Below are positions 33,152 through 45,517 of a stretch of DNA of 64,000 bases, piece after piece; the stretch's first letter is position 1; every line of letters begins with the position of its first letter. Both the position numbers and the translations under genes were made by a program. Under the pieces are notes generated by a model, which saw only the letters and a list, made by a program, of their open reading frames with translations, was not told the DNA's origin and searched no databases. This stretch comes from Glaciihabitans tibetensis (GTDB lineage: Bacteria; Actinomycetota; Actinomycetes; Actinomycetales; Microbacteriaceae). The stretch is from assembly GCF_003003265.1 (NCBI RefSeq), contig NZ_PVTL01000012.1, positions 1 to 64,000 on the forward strand, given 5' to 3'.

Positions 33152-34981
33152 TCAGGCTCCGGACTCGTTCTCATCTTCGATTGGCGCTGGGGCGACGCTA
33201 TCGCAATCTAGATAGTTGTCGAGCGATGATTCAACGGGACCCGTCATCGGGGTGTGCTGGAGCGCGACAGCCTCCGCGGCTCCCGCCGGGCCAACGAACT
33301 TCATCGAAACGACCGATGCCTCGCCCGGCGACAGCTCAACAGTGATGCCTGCCACGGAATGAGCGTCATGTTCCGCTGCGACGAATGCATGTTCTTCGCC
33401 ATCGACAGTGACGCTGAACGGCGTCGAGTTCTCTGGGGCATATACAAATACGTTGGTTCTGATATTGCCGGGTTCCACCCCAAACGCGCCATCGCCCGTC
33501 ACATATGGAGGCAGGCTAGTAGCAGCGTCCAGGGGCGAAGAGGACGAAAGCCGGACCTTCACCTCGAAGTTCGGTCGCTCGTCGTTCCGGCATACTCCGG
33601 AGGCGATTGCAACAGCTCCCGTGAGGTAATAATCCATCTTTGCCCCGGTTGCGTCATTAAAGTACACGCCAAATCCGGTTGAGGCTTCTGTGCTGACAGG
33701 CACCGCCCCGGCCACGGACGTGCCCAGCAGCTGCGCTTGCTCGTTGTCATCCGCACTCCAAACGTGTATGCGGTTCTCATCGGCGCCTCTTGCGAGCGAT
33801 TCGACGAGGGTTCGCGCATCAGCACCCCCCCGTGTGAAGGACTCAAAAATGTTCCCGGTCGCTTCAGCAAAAAACGCGTCCTGTTGCGATGGACCCTCAA
33901 AGAGAGAATATGCCTCACTCAAAAACACGTCAGCCGCATTCTCCGAGGTGAGAGTGATCCCCGAACCAGCGTCTATGTCACCCGTTGCCGCGAGGAGATA
34001 CCCGAGAGCGACTGGGTCGACCGAAATTACCCCGTCGACGCTTTGGCCGGTTTTCTCTAGCCAAATAGCCTGAGCCAGCTCCCCGCTCCGAGCAAAGTCC
34101 GGAGTGTAATTGACGTCGTGCATATAAGTCGCCAGCCCGTCGCCGTACAGCGTTTCTTCGGCGACCGATAGATCCAACACGGGCTCAGCTAGCTCTCCGA
34201 GCGCTGACGCGGACGACAGCGTTCCGAGCTGCAGCGCCCCCTGGTCGGCCTCGATAACCGCGATCGCCCCCGGAAGACCGCCGGTCGCACGCAGTTCAGC
34301 GTTGTTCAGCGAAAGCAGGAGGTAGCTCCTTGGACCCTCGCTACCGAGCATCGACGGAAGCAGCGACGCCGCGGTGTCAACCCCGTCGATAACTCCCTTC
34401 GCCTTAGATACCAAGTCAACGATCTGGTCAACCGCGCTACCTATCTGCGGGATCGTATTTTCCGTCTTTATGAGCGCAGCTGATTCGTCGGCCGCATCCA
34501 GGGCCACCCTAGCTTCTCCGAGCATCGGCTGAGCAGCTGAAAAAGCCTCTAGTTCGAGCCGCCCGTTTACCGGCTGCAGGGTCTTCAAATCGAACGTCCC
34601 CGCGAGCTCGGACAACGGCGGCAATGCACCGTCCGCCAGATCAGAAACCAAAGAAGCTGCCTGTCGAAAAGCGACTAGATTTTCTCCAATAAACGGCGTG
34701 AATTCGGCCGCACGCCAGATCGGATCGGATGTGAGCGCCTTCGCGTTTGACGCGCGCGACTGCAGCTCGTCCAGATCCGCTGTGATGTCCGCGCCATCCG
34801 ACAACACTTGTGAACCAACTCTGCTGGCAATGGGGACAGCGCCCAGTAGCTCATCTCGCGCCATGATCGCCCGGGCCAGTACCCAGACGAAAGAGAACAC
34901 CAAGATAACGGCGAGAGTGGCTATGATCCACCGCATGGAAATCCGCATTGTGCTCGTCTTTTGCTGATGCCTCGAGCCCAT
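33152..34981 (-). CDS. DUF4012 family cell-envelope protein
   Basis: About 609 residues with one N-terminal membrane span and a large extracytoplasmic part. The segment RSYLLLSLNNAELRATGGLPGAI and VNYTPDFARSGELAQAIW are typical of DUF4012, found in actinobacterial polysaccharide loci; its biochemical role is unknown. I prefer ATG 34981, which has GGGGATGG upstream, over GTG 34996. It lies between the initiating transferase and the rhamnose genes and could act in polymer assembly or attachment. Confidence 0.8.
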   Translation of the reverse strand: MGSRHQQKTSTMRISMRWIIATLAVILVFSFVWVLARAIMARDELLGAVPIASRVGSQVLSDGADITADLDELQSRASNAKALTSDPIWRAAEFTPFIGENLVAFRQAASLVSDLADGALPPLSELAGTFDLKTLQPVNGRLELEAFSAAQPMLGEARVALDAADESAALIKTENTIPQIGSAVDQIVDLVSKAKGVIDGVDTAASLLPSMLGSEGPRSYLLLSLNNAELRATGGLPGAIAVIEADQGALQLGTLSSASALGELAEPVLDLSVAEETLYGDGLATYMHDVNYTPDFARSGELAQAIWLEKTGQSVDGVISVDPVALGYLLAATGDIDAGSGITLTSENAADVFLSEAYSLFEGPSQQDAFFAEATGNIFESFTRGGADARTLVESLARGADENRIHVWSADDNEQAQLLGTSVAGAVPVSTEASTGFGVYFNDATGAKMDYYLTGAVAIASGVCRNDERPNFEVKVRLSSSSPLDAATSLPPYVTGDGAFGVEPGNIRTNVFVYAPENSTPFSVTVDGEEHAFVAAEHDAHSVAGITVELSPGEASVVSMKFVGPAGAAEAVALQHTPMTGPVESSLDNYLDCDSVAPAPIEDENESGA

Positions 34982-35112
34982 TGGATCCATCCCCACTACC
35001 GTTTTTGACCTGAGATTAACTTACTGCCCCAACCAGCCGGTCACGGATCGGTCGCTATCCTAAGCAGAACGGTCGACCCGCGCCGGTGGCACCCTAAGCG
35101 GAAAACCCCTGA

Positions 35113-36519
35113 CTAGGGAGTCGAACTCCTCAAATAATTTCGCAACGCCTCGCGAGCCTCTCGTGGTCTGAACCCAACCACCTCTAGCTTTGTCAGATTC
35201 AAGACACTGTGCGTCGGTCGGGGCGCAGCACTTCGCTCCGAGAAGTACTCAGTCGTCGACACTCCAGCCACCTGCGACGGATCCTTACCAACGAGCTCAA
35301 AGATCTGCTGCGCGATTTCTGCCCAGCTATGGGAAGGCCCATCATTCGAGAGATTGTAGACGCCTGATTCGGGGCGTGCAGCAAGCAGGTGAACGATTCC
35401 AGCCGCAATGTCGTCGGCAAAAGAAAGGCGACCGTACTGGTCGTTCACGACCGTTGGGCTGACATCGCGCGCAGCAAGCGAAGCCATCGTGCGAACAAAG
35501 TTGTTGCCGTCACCGATGACCCAACTAGTTCGGACAATGTAGTGGTCAGGCACTGTAGACACGATCGCGTCCGCCGCCGCCTTGCTCTGCCCATACACAC
35601 CCAAAGGCGATAGCTGTTCTTCTTCTGTGTGCACTTCCGTCGTGCCATCGAACACATAGTCGGACGAGATGTGCACGAGCGTCATTCGATTGGCGGTGGC
35701 GACGCGGGCAAGTAGCGCCGTCGCCGTGACGTTGATTTCCCAACATGCTCGGCGACCGTCGGGAGTTTCCGCGACATCCACTGCGGTATACGCGGCGGCG
35801 TTGATGATTGTGTCGTACGAGCCCCAGTCAAAGGTCTCGTATGCAGCCGCGTCAGTTATGTCGAACTCGCTGCGGTCGACCGCGCGTGCGTTTGGCAAGA
35901 TCGAGACCAGCGCGCGACCGACTTGGCCGTTAGCGCCGAGGATGAGCGTCTTCTTGGCCGGCATGGGCGTTACGTCAGCGAGACGGGGGTGAGCACGGTC
36001 CTTGTCCGAGAGAGCGGCATCTACCAGAGATATTGGCCACGCGATTGCGGCGGTCTCGTCGGCCAGGTTGAGGAAGGTGTATCGGGTCTGCGCATCGGCG
36101 CTCCAGTGGTCATTGACCAGATAGCTGTACGCCGTGTCAGGTTCGAGAGTCTGGAAAGAGTTACCGACTCCGCGAGGAACGAATATAGCCTTCGATGCGT
36201 CCAATTCGGCCGTGAATACAGCGCCAAACGACGGCCCTTCGCGCAGGTCGACCCACGCGCCGAAGATCTTGCCGGTCGCTACCGAGACATACTTGTCCCA
36301 AGGTTCGGCGTGAATTCCGCGAGTAGTTCCGACCTCTGTGTTGAACGAGATGTTGTTCTGCACCGGCCCGAAGTCGGGCAACCCAAGCGCGAGCATTTTC
36401 TCCCGCTGCCAGTTCTCCTTGAACCACCCGCGGTTGTCACCGTGAACGGGCAGTTCGATGACGAGCAGCCCGGGGATGGGCGTCGAAGTCGCTTCGAGTG
36501 TCTTGCCGACCTGCACCAT
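35113..36519 (-). CDS. rmlCD: Fused dTDP-4-dehydrorhamnose 3,5-epimerase and reductase (RmlC-RmlD)
   Basis: A 468-residue fusion. Residues about 1-185 are the RmlC cupin (LPVHGDNRGWFKENWQREKM, then a catalytic-type GIHAEPWDKYVSV and VPRGVGNSFQ), and about 190-468 are the NADPH-dependent reductase RmlD (ILGANGQVGRALV, SSDYVFDG, then YGQSKAAAD). Together they convert dTDP-4-keto-6-deoxyglucose to dTDP-L-rhamnose. The fusion is common in actinobacteria. ATG 36519 follows CAGGGACAG and lies 2 nt after rmlB, so the two are coupled. Confidence 0.94.
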   Translation of the reverse strand: MVQVGKTLEATSTPIPGLLVIELPVHGDNRGWFKENWQREKMLALGLPDFGPVQNNISFNTEVGTTRGIHAEPWDKYVSVATGKIFGAWVDLREGPSFGAVFTAELDASKAIFVPRGVGNSFQTLEPDTAYSYLVNDHWSADAQTRYTFLNLADETAAIAWPISLVDAALSDKDRAHPRLADVTPMPAKKTLILGANGQVGRALVSILPNARAVDRSEFDITDAAAYETFDWGSYDTIINAAAYTAVDVAETPDGRRACWEINVTATALLARVATANRMTLVHISSDYVFDGTTEVHTEEEQLSPLGVYGQSKAAADAIVSTVPDHYIVRTSWVIGDGNNFVRTMASLAARDVSPTVVNDQYGRLSFADDIAAGIVHLLAARPESGVYNLSNDGPSHSWAEIAQQIFELVGKDPSQVAGVSTTEYFSERSAAPRPTHSVLNLTKLEVVGFRPREAREALRNYLRSSTP

Positions 36520-36521
36520 GG

Positions 36522-38901
<2,380 letters not shown>

Positions 38902-38984
38902 TTGATAATCCCCTTGTTTTCAAAATCACGACTCGCACACAGCTCGACTTCGGCGCGCGAAGCTACGGAACCGGTACATGACCC

Positions 38985-39005
38985 CGGCGCACGTCCAGTG
39001 CGCCG
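38985..39005 (-). terminator. GC hairpin after fcl
   Basis: CGGCGCAC, a 5-nt loop, then GTGCGCCG: a perfect 8-bp stem 9 nt past the fcl stop. No U-run, as is common for actinobacterial hairpin terminators. Confidence 0.55.
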
Positions 39006-39013
39006 CGAGTCAT

Positions 39014-39988
39014 CTACTCACGAAGCGTGTCAACGTGAGCGCGATACCAATCGACTGTAGAGGTGATGCCATCCTTCAGGTCGATCTGAGACGTCCACCC
39101 AGCATCGGCAAGTTTGCTCACATCGAGGAGCTTCTGCGGGGTTCCGTCGGGCTTAGTCGTATCCCATAAGGTCTCGCCGGTGTACCCAACGACGTCAGCG
39201 ACCGTCTCTGCGATCTCCTTGATCGTTACGTCACTGCCCGTACCAACGTTGACCTGAGCGGCGCCATCATAGTTCTCCATGAGGTGGAGCGACGCGGCCG
39301 CCATGTCGTCTACGTGCAGAAACTCACGTCGCGGCGAACCGGTGCCCCAGTTCGTGACCGAATCCGCTCCGCTGATTTTGGCTTCCTCGTAGCGACGGAT
39401 GATTGCCGGCAGCACGTGGGAGCCTTTGGGAGAGAAGTTGTCGCCGGGGCCATAGAGGTTTGTCGGCATGGCCGAGATCCAGGGCAGCCCGTACTGACGG
39501 CGCACGGACTGAATGTGCAGAATCCCCGCGATCTTTGCGATCGCGTAGGCGTCATTCGTTGACTCGAGGTGACCTGTGAGTAGGTATTCCTCTTTGATCG
39601 GTTGCGGGGCTAGCGCCGGATAGATACACGACGAACCGAGGAACAGCACCCGCTCTACCCCCGCCTCGAGTGCAGCATCCAAAACGTTCACCTGCATCTG
39701 CAGGTTGTCGGTCAGGAAGTCGACAGGATACGTATTGTTTGCGAGGATTCCACCGACCTTCGCAGCCGCGAGCACGAGGTACTTCGGCTTATGCCCGGTG
39801 ACGTAGTCGAAGACGGCCGGACGGTCCTTGAGGTCGACCTCCGAATGTGTAGCACCAATGAGGTTGGTAAAACCCTCGGATTCCAGCTTGCGCCAGATCG
39901 CGGACCCAACTAGTCCCCGATGTCCCGCGACGTAGAATGTCGCATCGCGGTCGAGTGGTCCTGGAGTGAAGCTTGTCTGATCGGTCAC
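39014..39988 (-). CDS. fcl: GDP-L-fucose synthase
   Basis: A 324-residue epimerase-reductase that turns GDP-4-keto-6-deoxymannose into GDP-L-fucose. Motifs: AGHRGLVGSAI (NADP site), AAAKVGGILAN, FLGSSCIYP and the catalytic YAIAKIAG (YxxxK). It follows gmd by 34 nt on the same strand, giving the complete GDP-fucose branch from GDP-mannose. GTG 39988 is the start, with GAGGAA some 13 nt upstream. Confidence 0.96.
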   Translation of the reverse strand: MTDQTSFTPGPLDRDATFYVAGHRGLVGSAIWRKLESEGFTNLIGATHSEVDLKDRPAVFDYVTGHKPKYLVLAAAKVGGILANNTYPVDFLTDNLQMQVNVLDAALEAGVERVLFLGSSCIYPALAPQPIKEEYLLTGHLESTNDAYAIAKIAGILHIQSVRRQYGLPWISAMPTNLYGPGDNFSPKGSHVLPAIIRRYEEAKISGADSVTNWGTGSPRREFLHVDDMAAASLHLMENYDGAAQVNVGTGSDVTIKEIAETVADVVGYTGETLWDTTKPDGTPQKLLDVSKLADAGWTSQIDLKDGITSTVDWYRAHVDTLRE

Positions 39989-40022
39989 GATGTCGATCTA
40001 TTCCTCTGCGATGGACGACGGG

Positions 40023-41078
40023 CTAGGAGAGGGATCCTGCGAGTGACGAGTCGGACGTCCAGCTCGCCAGATTCACTTTGTCGATCCACGGTGTTCCTGA
40101 GTTCGCAAGCGCCTCGATGTCGGCGTCCACCATAATTCGCGCAAGTTCCGCGGTGTCGACGACCGGAACCCATCCCAGCTTGTCCGCTGCTTTCGACGCG
40201 TCGCCAACCAACGCGTCAACCTCCGTCGGACGAAGGTAGCGCTCGTCGAATTTAACGTGCTTCTCCCAGTCGAGGCCGGCGCGATCGAAAGAAACCTGCA
40301 CGAAGTCGCGCACGGTGAAATTGCCGCCAGTTGCCAGGACGAAGTCGTCGGGCTCGTCGACCTGCAACATGCGCCACATTCCCTCGACATACTCGGCTGC
40401 GTATCCCCAGTCGCGAATCGAGTCGAGGTTGCCGAGGTAGACGTGGTCCTGCTGCCCGGCCTTGATAGCTGCGACGGCGCGAGTGATTTTGCGGGTGACA
40501 AAGGTCTCACCGCGACGAGGCGACTCGTGGTTGAACAAGATGCCGTTGACCGCGAACATGTCGTATGCCTCGCGATAATTCTTGGTCACCCAGTAGCTGT
40601 AGACCTTGGCCGCGCCGTACGGAGAACGCGGGTAGAAAGGCGTGTCCTCGTTCTGCGGAGGCGGCGTGGCGCCGAACATCTCCGATGACGATGCCTGGTA
40701 AAAGCGCGTGTTGATGCCCGACATCCGAACCGCCTCAAGCATCCGCATGGTACCTACACCAGTGGTGTCTCCGGTGTGCTCGGGCTCATCAAACGACACC
40801 CTGACGTGCGACTGCGCTCCAAGGTTGTAGACCTCGTCGGGATTGATCTCGCTTAGGAGGCTCACAAGACGAGCGCCGTCGCTGAGGTCGCCATAGTGCA
40901 GGAACATCTTCGCGTCAGGATCGTGGGCATCGACGTACAGGTGATCGATGCGGGCAGTGTTGAAAGTCGAGGCTCGACGGATGAGGCCGTGGACCTCGTA
41001 GCCCTTACCGAGCAGCAGCTCCGCGAGGTAGGAGCCATCCTGGCCAGTGATTCCAGTTATAAAAGCGCGCTTTGTCAT
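40023..41078 (-). CDS. gmd: GDP-mannose 4,6-dehydratase
   Basis: A 351-residue enzyme making GDP-4-keto-6-deoxymannose. It shows [43 protein letters not shown], catalytic SSSEMFG and [10 protein letters not shown]. It pairs with fcl. GCGGGGGAATAT-like sequence (ATTCGGGGGAAT) precedes ATG 41078; the same 12-nt sequence precedes the divergent acetyltransferase at 42413. Confidence 0.96.
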   Translation of the reverse strand: MTKRAFITGITGQDGSYLAELLLGKGYEVHGLIRRASTFNTARIDHLYVDAHDPDAKMFLHYGDLSDGARLVSLLSEINPDEVYNLGAQSHVRVSFDEPEHTGDTTGVGTMRMLEAVRMSGINTRFYQASSSEMFGATPPPQNEDTPFYPRSPYGAAKVYSYWVTKNYREAYDMFAVNGILFNHESPRRGETFVTRKITRAVAAIKAGQQDHVYLGNLDSIRDWGYAAEYVEGMWRMLQVDEPDDFVLATGGNFTVRDFVQVSFDRAGLDWEKHVKFDERYLRPTEVDALVGDASKAADKLGWVPVVDTAELARIMVDADIEALANSGTPWIDKVNLASWTSDSSLAGSLS

Positions 41079-41111
41079 ATATTCCCCCGAATAGACGGAC
41101 GGGGCGCAGGC

Positions 41112-42350
41112 CTAGAGGCCGCGCTTCCCTGCCAGGCTGTTAATGATCTCAGCATAGTGAGAAACCGCGGCGTCCGAGGACAGTACTTGTCGTTGGAACC
41201 GTGCACCGTTGGCACCGAACGTGTCGGCCGACCCTGCATCTCGCCCCAAACTCAGCGACGCGTCAAGGAGCGCCTGCGGGTCGCCGGCGTTGACTCGGAC
41301 CCCTGCTTCAGCTCGCTCTATTTCTTCCGCCGTGATCGACCCGGCATCCGTCGCCACGATTACGGGACGAGACGCCGCGAAATATGACGTCAGTTTGCTG
41401 GGCACAGCCATCTCCGTAACTCCAGGCTTCTCGTTCACGAGCAAGATGTCCGCCGCGGCCATAGCTCCCTGAAAATCCTCATCCCCTAGTGAGTCCATGA
41501 ACTCTAGCCGCACGACCCCCTGGGCATGGCGCATCAGCGCTTCACGTCGATTGCCATTACCCAAGAGGACGAATTTCACCGCCGATTCCGAGTTGTCCGC
41601 GAGCCTCGCTGCCTCGACGACGTTCTCAAGAGCTTGTTTCGCTCCCATATTTCCTGCATGGAGTACAACGATCTCGTCACCCCACTTGAACTTTTTGCGA
41701 TAGGCGGCGCGATCGATCACGAATGGCTTCAGATGAGTCCAATTCCGCACGACCTCAACCCGGTCCTCTTGGACATCAAGCTTTGAAACCATGTATCGCT
41801 TGAACCTGTCATGGATAGCCACAACTGCGTCTGCGCCTCGAAGCACCCTGGATTCAATGCCCGTCATGACCCGCGCGCCTGCGCCACCCAGCGCGCCCGT
41901 TTCTGTAACTCCGAGGCTGTAGAGATCCTGAACCCACACGATCACAGCAGGCCTCCGTCGGGACAGACGTGCTTTAAAGAGCGCGAAGGCGACAGCAAAT
42001 AATGCTGGGCTTACGAGGATCACCACGTCCGGCATCCCCCACGCGGCGAACATCGATCGAATCCCGAACCAGACCTCGAGAGCCATCCGCCGGACACCGG
42101 ATGGATTTGGCGGCATGTACGGTCGCAACCGCGTGAGATCGACTCCCTCGACGGTTTCGCGGATCGTGCGCCCCTCGTAGCCTTCGGAGATCTTCCACGC
42201 CGGGTAATGCGGAAACGCCGTGACTGCCTTCACAGACCATCCACGCGCGGCCAACCCAACAGCGAGTCCTGCAGTATAGGGCGCGATACCCGTCGGTTCT
42301 GGTGCGTAATTCAGCCCAACGATAGTTACGCGTGGATCGGTTTGTGCCAT
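41112..42350 (-). CDS. Family 4 glycosyltransferase (WcaI-like)
   Basis: A 412-residue GT-B enzyme. N-terminal VGLNYAPEPTGIAPYTAGLA and the AFPHYPAWKISEGY segment are characteristic of WcaI-type transferases; the C-terminal donor domain has HAGNMGAKQALENV and a VNEKPGVTEMAVPSKLTSYF segment. It probably adds a sugar such as fucose during repeat-unit assembly at the inner membrane face, but acceptor and donor are unknown. It begins the minus-strand unit that continues into gmd and fcl and is divergent from the acetyltransferase at 42413. Confidence 0.9.
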   Translation of the reverse strand: MAQTDPRVTIVGLNYAPEPTGIAPYTAGLAVGLAARGWSVKAVTAFPHYPAWKISEGYEGRTIRETVEGVDLTRLRPYMPPNPSGVRRMALEVWFGIRSMFAAWGMPDVVILVSPALFAVAFALFKARLSRRRPAVIVWVQDLYSLGVTETGALGGAGARVMTGIESRVLRGADAVVAIHDRFKRYMVSKLDVQEDRVEVVRNWTHLKPFVIDRAAYRKKFKWGDEIVVLHAGNMGAKQALENVVEAARLADNSESAVKFVLLGNGNRREALMRHAQGVVRLEFMDSLGDEDFQGAMAAADILLVNEKPGVTEMAVPSKLTSYFAASRPVIVATDAGSITAEEIERAEAGVRVNAGDPQALLDASLSLGRDAGSADTFGANGARFQRQVLSSDAAVSHYAEIINSLAGKRGL

Positions 42351-42412
42351 TTTTTGTTACCCCCGTCTGCGACAATAGCGTTTGTTGCTATTCGATGCAT
42401 TCGGGGGAATTC

Positions 42413-43006
42413 ATGGCACAGGACAACCAGTTCAATTTTGTTAGGGACGCCCGGATTCCGATCATCAATCTCCAGGATGCGCCCGGCGAGCATCAGGCGT
42501 GGGATCGCCCGAAGCGAGCGATCTATCTGTGGGCAATCTTTGAGCTGCTCTTCATCCACAACCCTTGGCAGATCAGCTCATCACTCCGCGTTCGCATTCT
42601 CCGGTTGTTCGGCGCGGAGATCGGTGAGGGAGTTATCTTCCGCCCTCGCACGCGGGTCAAGTTCCCTTGGAAGCTACACATCGGCGATCGCAGTTGGATT
42701 GGCGAGGGGGTCTGGTTTCACAACCAAGATCACGTTTTCATCGGAAATGACGTCGTAATATCGCAAGAGACCTTCCTAACGACCGGAAGCCATGCTCACC
42801 GACGCGACATGGCTCTCGTGACCCGGCCAATCCACATTTCTCCTGGCGTTTGGATAACGGCGCGGTGCATAGTGCTGGGCGGCGCGTCGATTGGCCAGTC
42901 CGCACTCGTCATGCCAATGTCCGTGGTGAAAGGAGACGTTGACGCGAACACAGTAGTTGCGGGCGAGGACGCTCACTTTGTCGCGACGCGTTTTGACCTT
43001 TCTTGA
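42413..43006 (+). CDS. WcaF-like hexapeptide acetyltransferase
   Basis: A 197-residue left-handed beta-helix acyltransferase. It has the colanic-acid-type start with RAIYLWAIFELLF and RILRLFGAEIGEGV, repeats such as IGDRSWIGEGVWF and IGNDVVISQETFL, and HxHR near the active site (GSHAHRRDM). It would O-acetylate a sugar of the repeat unit. ATG 42413 follows ATTCGGGGGAATTC; earlier in-frame starts lack it. It heads the plus-strand run to 46015. Confidence 0.92.
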   Translation: MAQDNQFNFVRDARIPIINLQDAPGEHQAWDRPKRAIYLWAIFELLFIHNPWQISSSLRVRILRLFGAEIGEGVIFRPRTRVKFPWKLHIGDRSWIGEGVWFHNQDHVFIGNDVVISQETFLTTGSHAHRRDMALVTRPIHISPGVWITARCIVLGGASIGQSALVMPMSVVKGDVDANTVVAGEDAHFVATRFDLS

Positions 43007-43008
43007 AT

Positions 43009-43284
43009 ATGTCTTCCGCCGAAGTTGATTTGACTCGAGGCGCTCCGTTGAGAGATTTCGATACTCATGAGCTGGCTCCGGCGACAATTGCGAAGCGCGA
43101 TCGCCAACCGTACCTATACTCAACGGATAACAGCAGGTGCATTATGGGGGCGACAGCATCGACAGTTCCAGGAGTCATGGCTACAACGCTTCTCAGGACG
43201 AGTGGACTAGTTAATCGGATGCTTGCCTACACATATTGGTCACTTGACCGTGATCGCATGAACCCATCGGGCAGTCGTAAATGA
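43009..43284 (+). CDS. Small hypothetical protein, coupled to the flippase gene
   Basis: A 91-residue protein with no recognised domain, signal peptide or clear span. ATG 43009 lies 2 nt past the acetyltransferase stop, and its own stop overlaps the flippase start (ATGA at 43281-43284). This tight placement in a run of polysaccharide genes is the main support. It may be a remnant of a degraded gene. No function can be proposed. Confidence 0.5.
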   Translation: MSSAEVDLTRGAPLRDFDTHELAPATIAKRDRQPYLYSTDNSRCIMGATASTVPGVMATTLLRTSGLVNRMLAYTYWSLDRDRMNPSGSRK

Positions 43285-44504
43285 AGCGTGTGTCTCGGAA
43301 ACTTCTGAAATTCGCTAGATCAGCAGCGGGCTCTCCTCTAACGCTGTCTCAGGCGTTCACGTCAGCAGCCGGGGCGCTGAGTATGATTATCGCCGCCGCG
43401 AGTATGCAAAGTTCGGGACTCACTCTGTTCGCGTTGCTCACCTTGGTAGCGGGCGTTGCACTCGGGCTAAACCGAGCGGCACTTCTTCAACCAGCGTTGC
43501 TTTACCAGCGACGGGAATCGTTGGCACTCGTCCCATTTCGCTACGCGATGGTGAGCACAATGCTTGGAGTTGCGCTCATCGGAGCGTCGTCGATTCCACT
43601 TGGAGTGCATAACGCGTCTGAGATTGGTCTGCTTGCAATCAGTTCAGGCTTCCCACTCCTTGCCGACTGGGCGCGATTCCGACGTATTGCGGCCGACCAG
43701 AGGTGGCGAGTCGCGTTCGCAGACGCCATACGGCTTGCACTGGTCGTTGCGGCCATCCCGTTCTGGTCGTTGACGCAGGACGCCATCGCCTTTCAGGTCT
43801 ATTTGTCATCTTCATCGGCGGTGTCGCTTATCTGCCTCCTCTGGGGATTCGCCCCAATCAGGCTCTGGACGCCGTACAAGTCGTACGCCAAGGCCGCCCG
43901 TCTACAAGTTGTGGATTTCCTTGTCGGGCAGGTCAACTCGACTCTCCCGCTCTTCGTACTAGGCGCACTGGGCCCGTCGACGCTGATAGCCGGCGTCCGA
44001 CTTGCGCAGACCCTATTTGGCCCTCTGAACCTCGTCGCGTCTGCGAGCGTAATGCATCTGTTAGCTGACGGAGCAACTCGCGATAGCCATTCGACGGACA
44101 CCGCATTGATCAAAGCTGGACGGCGCTTGAGCGCGAGCCTGGGGGCAACATCTGCTGCCTATCTCTTATGCGCTGCAGTGATTGCCTCACTCCCGTTCGC
44201 GGAGTTCTCCGCGGTCAGTGCAGACACGTTCACGTTGGCCATATTTCTTGTTGGCTCTGTCGCACTCGTTTCAGGATGGTCAGGCATCCATTCGATAATC
44301 CTGAGGCTGCTCAATGAGCAAGTTGTTGCGACGCTGGGAAGAGTAGTTTTGGTCGTCGGATCGCTAACCGGATTCTCGATCGGGTTTGTGTTCGGCGGGG
44401 TGGACGCGAGTATCGTCTCTGGTTTCCTCACGTCGGTCGTGCTCTACCCGATCGTGTTCATTGTTCCCGCCGAAATTATATATAGAAAGCGGCTGAAGCT
44501 TTAG
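43281..44504 (+). CDS. Polysaccharide flippase-like membrane protein (candidate Wzx)
   Basis: A 407-residue protein with about 12 predicted spans and an even distribution of short loops, as in MATE/MOP-type flippases. Basic residues cluster at the N-terminus (KRVSRKLLKFARS). Wzx proteins share little sequence, so the call rests on topology and on the neighbouring Wzy-like polymerase, initiating transferase and Wzz/BY-kinase. It would move lipid-linked repeat units across the membrane. Confidence 0.7.
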   Translation: MKRVSRKLLKFARSAAGSPLTLSQAFTSAAGALSMIIAAASMQSSGLTLFALLTLVAGVALGLNRAALLQPALLYQRRESLALVPFRYAMVSTMLGVALIGASSIPLGVHNASEIGLLAISSGFPLLADWARFRRIAADQRWRVAFADAIRLALVVAAIPFWSLTQDAIAFQVYLSSSSAVSLICLLWGFAPIRLWTPYKSYAKAARLQVVDFLVGQVNSTLPLFVLGALGPSTLIAGVRLAQTLFGPLNLVASASVMHLLADGATRDSHSTDTALIKAGRRLSASLGATSAAYLLCAAVIASLPFAEFSAVSADTFTLAIFLVGSVALVSGWSGIHSIILRLLNEQVVATLGRVVLVVGSLTGFSIGFVFGGVDASIVSGFLTSVVLYPIVFIVPAEIIYRKRLKL

Positions 44505-44566
44505 TCGAGTCCCGTACACGAGCCCACCGCGAACACAATCCTCAGGACCCAAACAGAGAGACCGCA

Positions 44567-45457
44567 GTGATCGCCTTCTTGATACTCGCCCATACAGATC
44601 CTGTGCACCTGCGCCGGTTGGTTCATGCGCTGCAACCCCACGACGTTTTCGTACACGTGGATGCCAAGACGAATATGGATTCGTCCTGGGACGGAATCGA
44701 TGCGACGTTTGTGGAAAACCGTGTTCCGGTCTACTGGGCCGGCTTTTCCATGGTCGAAGCGACCAAGCTCCTTCTTCGTGCGAGTCTTGACAAGGGCATC
44801 GAATACGAACGGCTGGTTCTCATCTCGGGATCCTGTTACCCGATAAAACCCATGGCCGAGCTCAGCGCGCTCTTTGCTCAGGACCCGGAGCTTAACTACA
44901 TCCGCTACGTCTCGATGGAGAACGCGGGCCATCTCCCCACCCTGATCGACCGGAGGTACTTCCGTGACGGGATCCTGCCTGCGAATTTGACAGCACGATA
45001 TGAACCGCTTCGACGTCTCGAACGATTTACGCGAAAGGTGATCGAGACTGCTGCGCGACCACTGCGACATCCACGCCTTCGCCACTTCACGCCTTTCCAC
45101 GGGAGTGCCTACTGGGCCATTACCCGCGAATGTGCCAGCTGGGTGATGGATGTAGTTGATTCGCCCTTTGGCAAGGAACTCGATGGTTATTACCGTCGAG
45201 TCTTCGCTAGTGATGAGCAATACTTTCATTCGATTGTAGGAAACTCGCCGTTCGCTAGCAACGCGACAGGCATCATGCCTTATGAAGGCAGAGGAACCTA
45301 CAGAGCGGCCAACTTGCACCTAATTGATCCCACGCTCGCGAAATGGTTTGAGATATCCGACCTCGAGCGGATATCAGAGTCGAAAAAGTACTTCGTTCGC
45401 AAAGTTCGGACTGGAGACTCGACAACTCTGCTCGACACCATTGACGAATCGTTCTGA
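44567..45457 (+). CDS. Core-2/I-branching-type glycosyltransferase (GT14 family)
   Basis: A 296-residue protein with AFLILAHTDPVHLRRLV at the start, HVDAKT, YWAGFSMVEATKLLL, LISGSCYPIKP and FHGSAYWAITREC, the motif series of bacterial Core-2/I-branching (beta-1,6-N-acetylglucosaminyl- or xylosyltransferase-like) enzymes. The Ser-Gly-x-Cys-Tyr-Pro segment is near the donor site. It probably adds a side sugar to the repeat unit. GTG 44567 follows GAGAGACC. Confidence 0.88.
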   Translation: MIAFLILAHTDPVHLRRLVHALQPHDVFVHVDAKTNMDSSWDGIDATFVENRVPVYWAGFSMVEATKLLLRASLDKGIEYERLVLISGSCYPIKPMAELSALFAQDPELNYIRYVSMENAGHLPTLIDRRYFRDGILPANLTARYEPLRRLERFTRKVIETAARPLRHPRLRHFTPFHGSAYWAITRECASWVMDVVDSPFGKELDGYYRRVFASDEQYFHSIVGNSPFASNATGIMPYEGRGTYRAANLHLIDPTLAKWFEISDLERISESKKYFVRKVRTGDSTTLLDTIDESF

Positions 45458-45517
45458 GATCGTAGCGTCGCGCATTCTTCGTCCTGAACTAACGTCTTTC
45501 CGAGAGCAGGCATCAAC

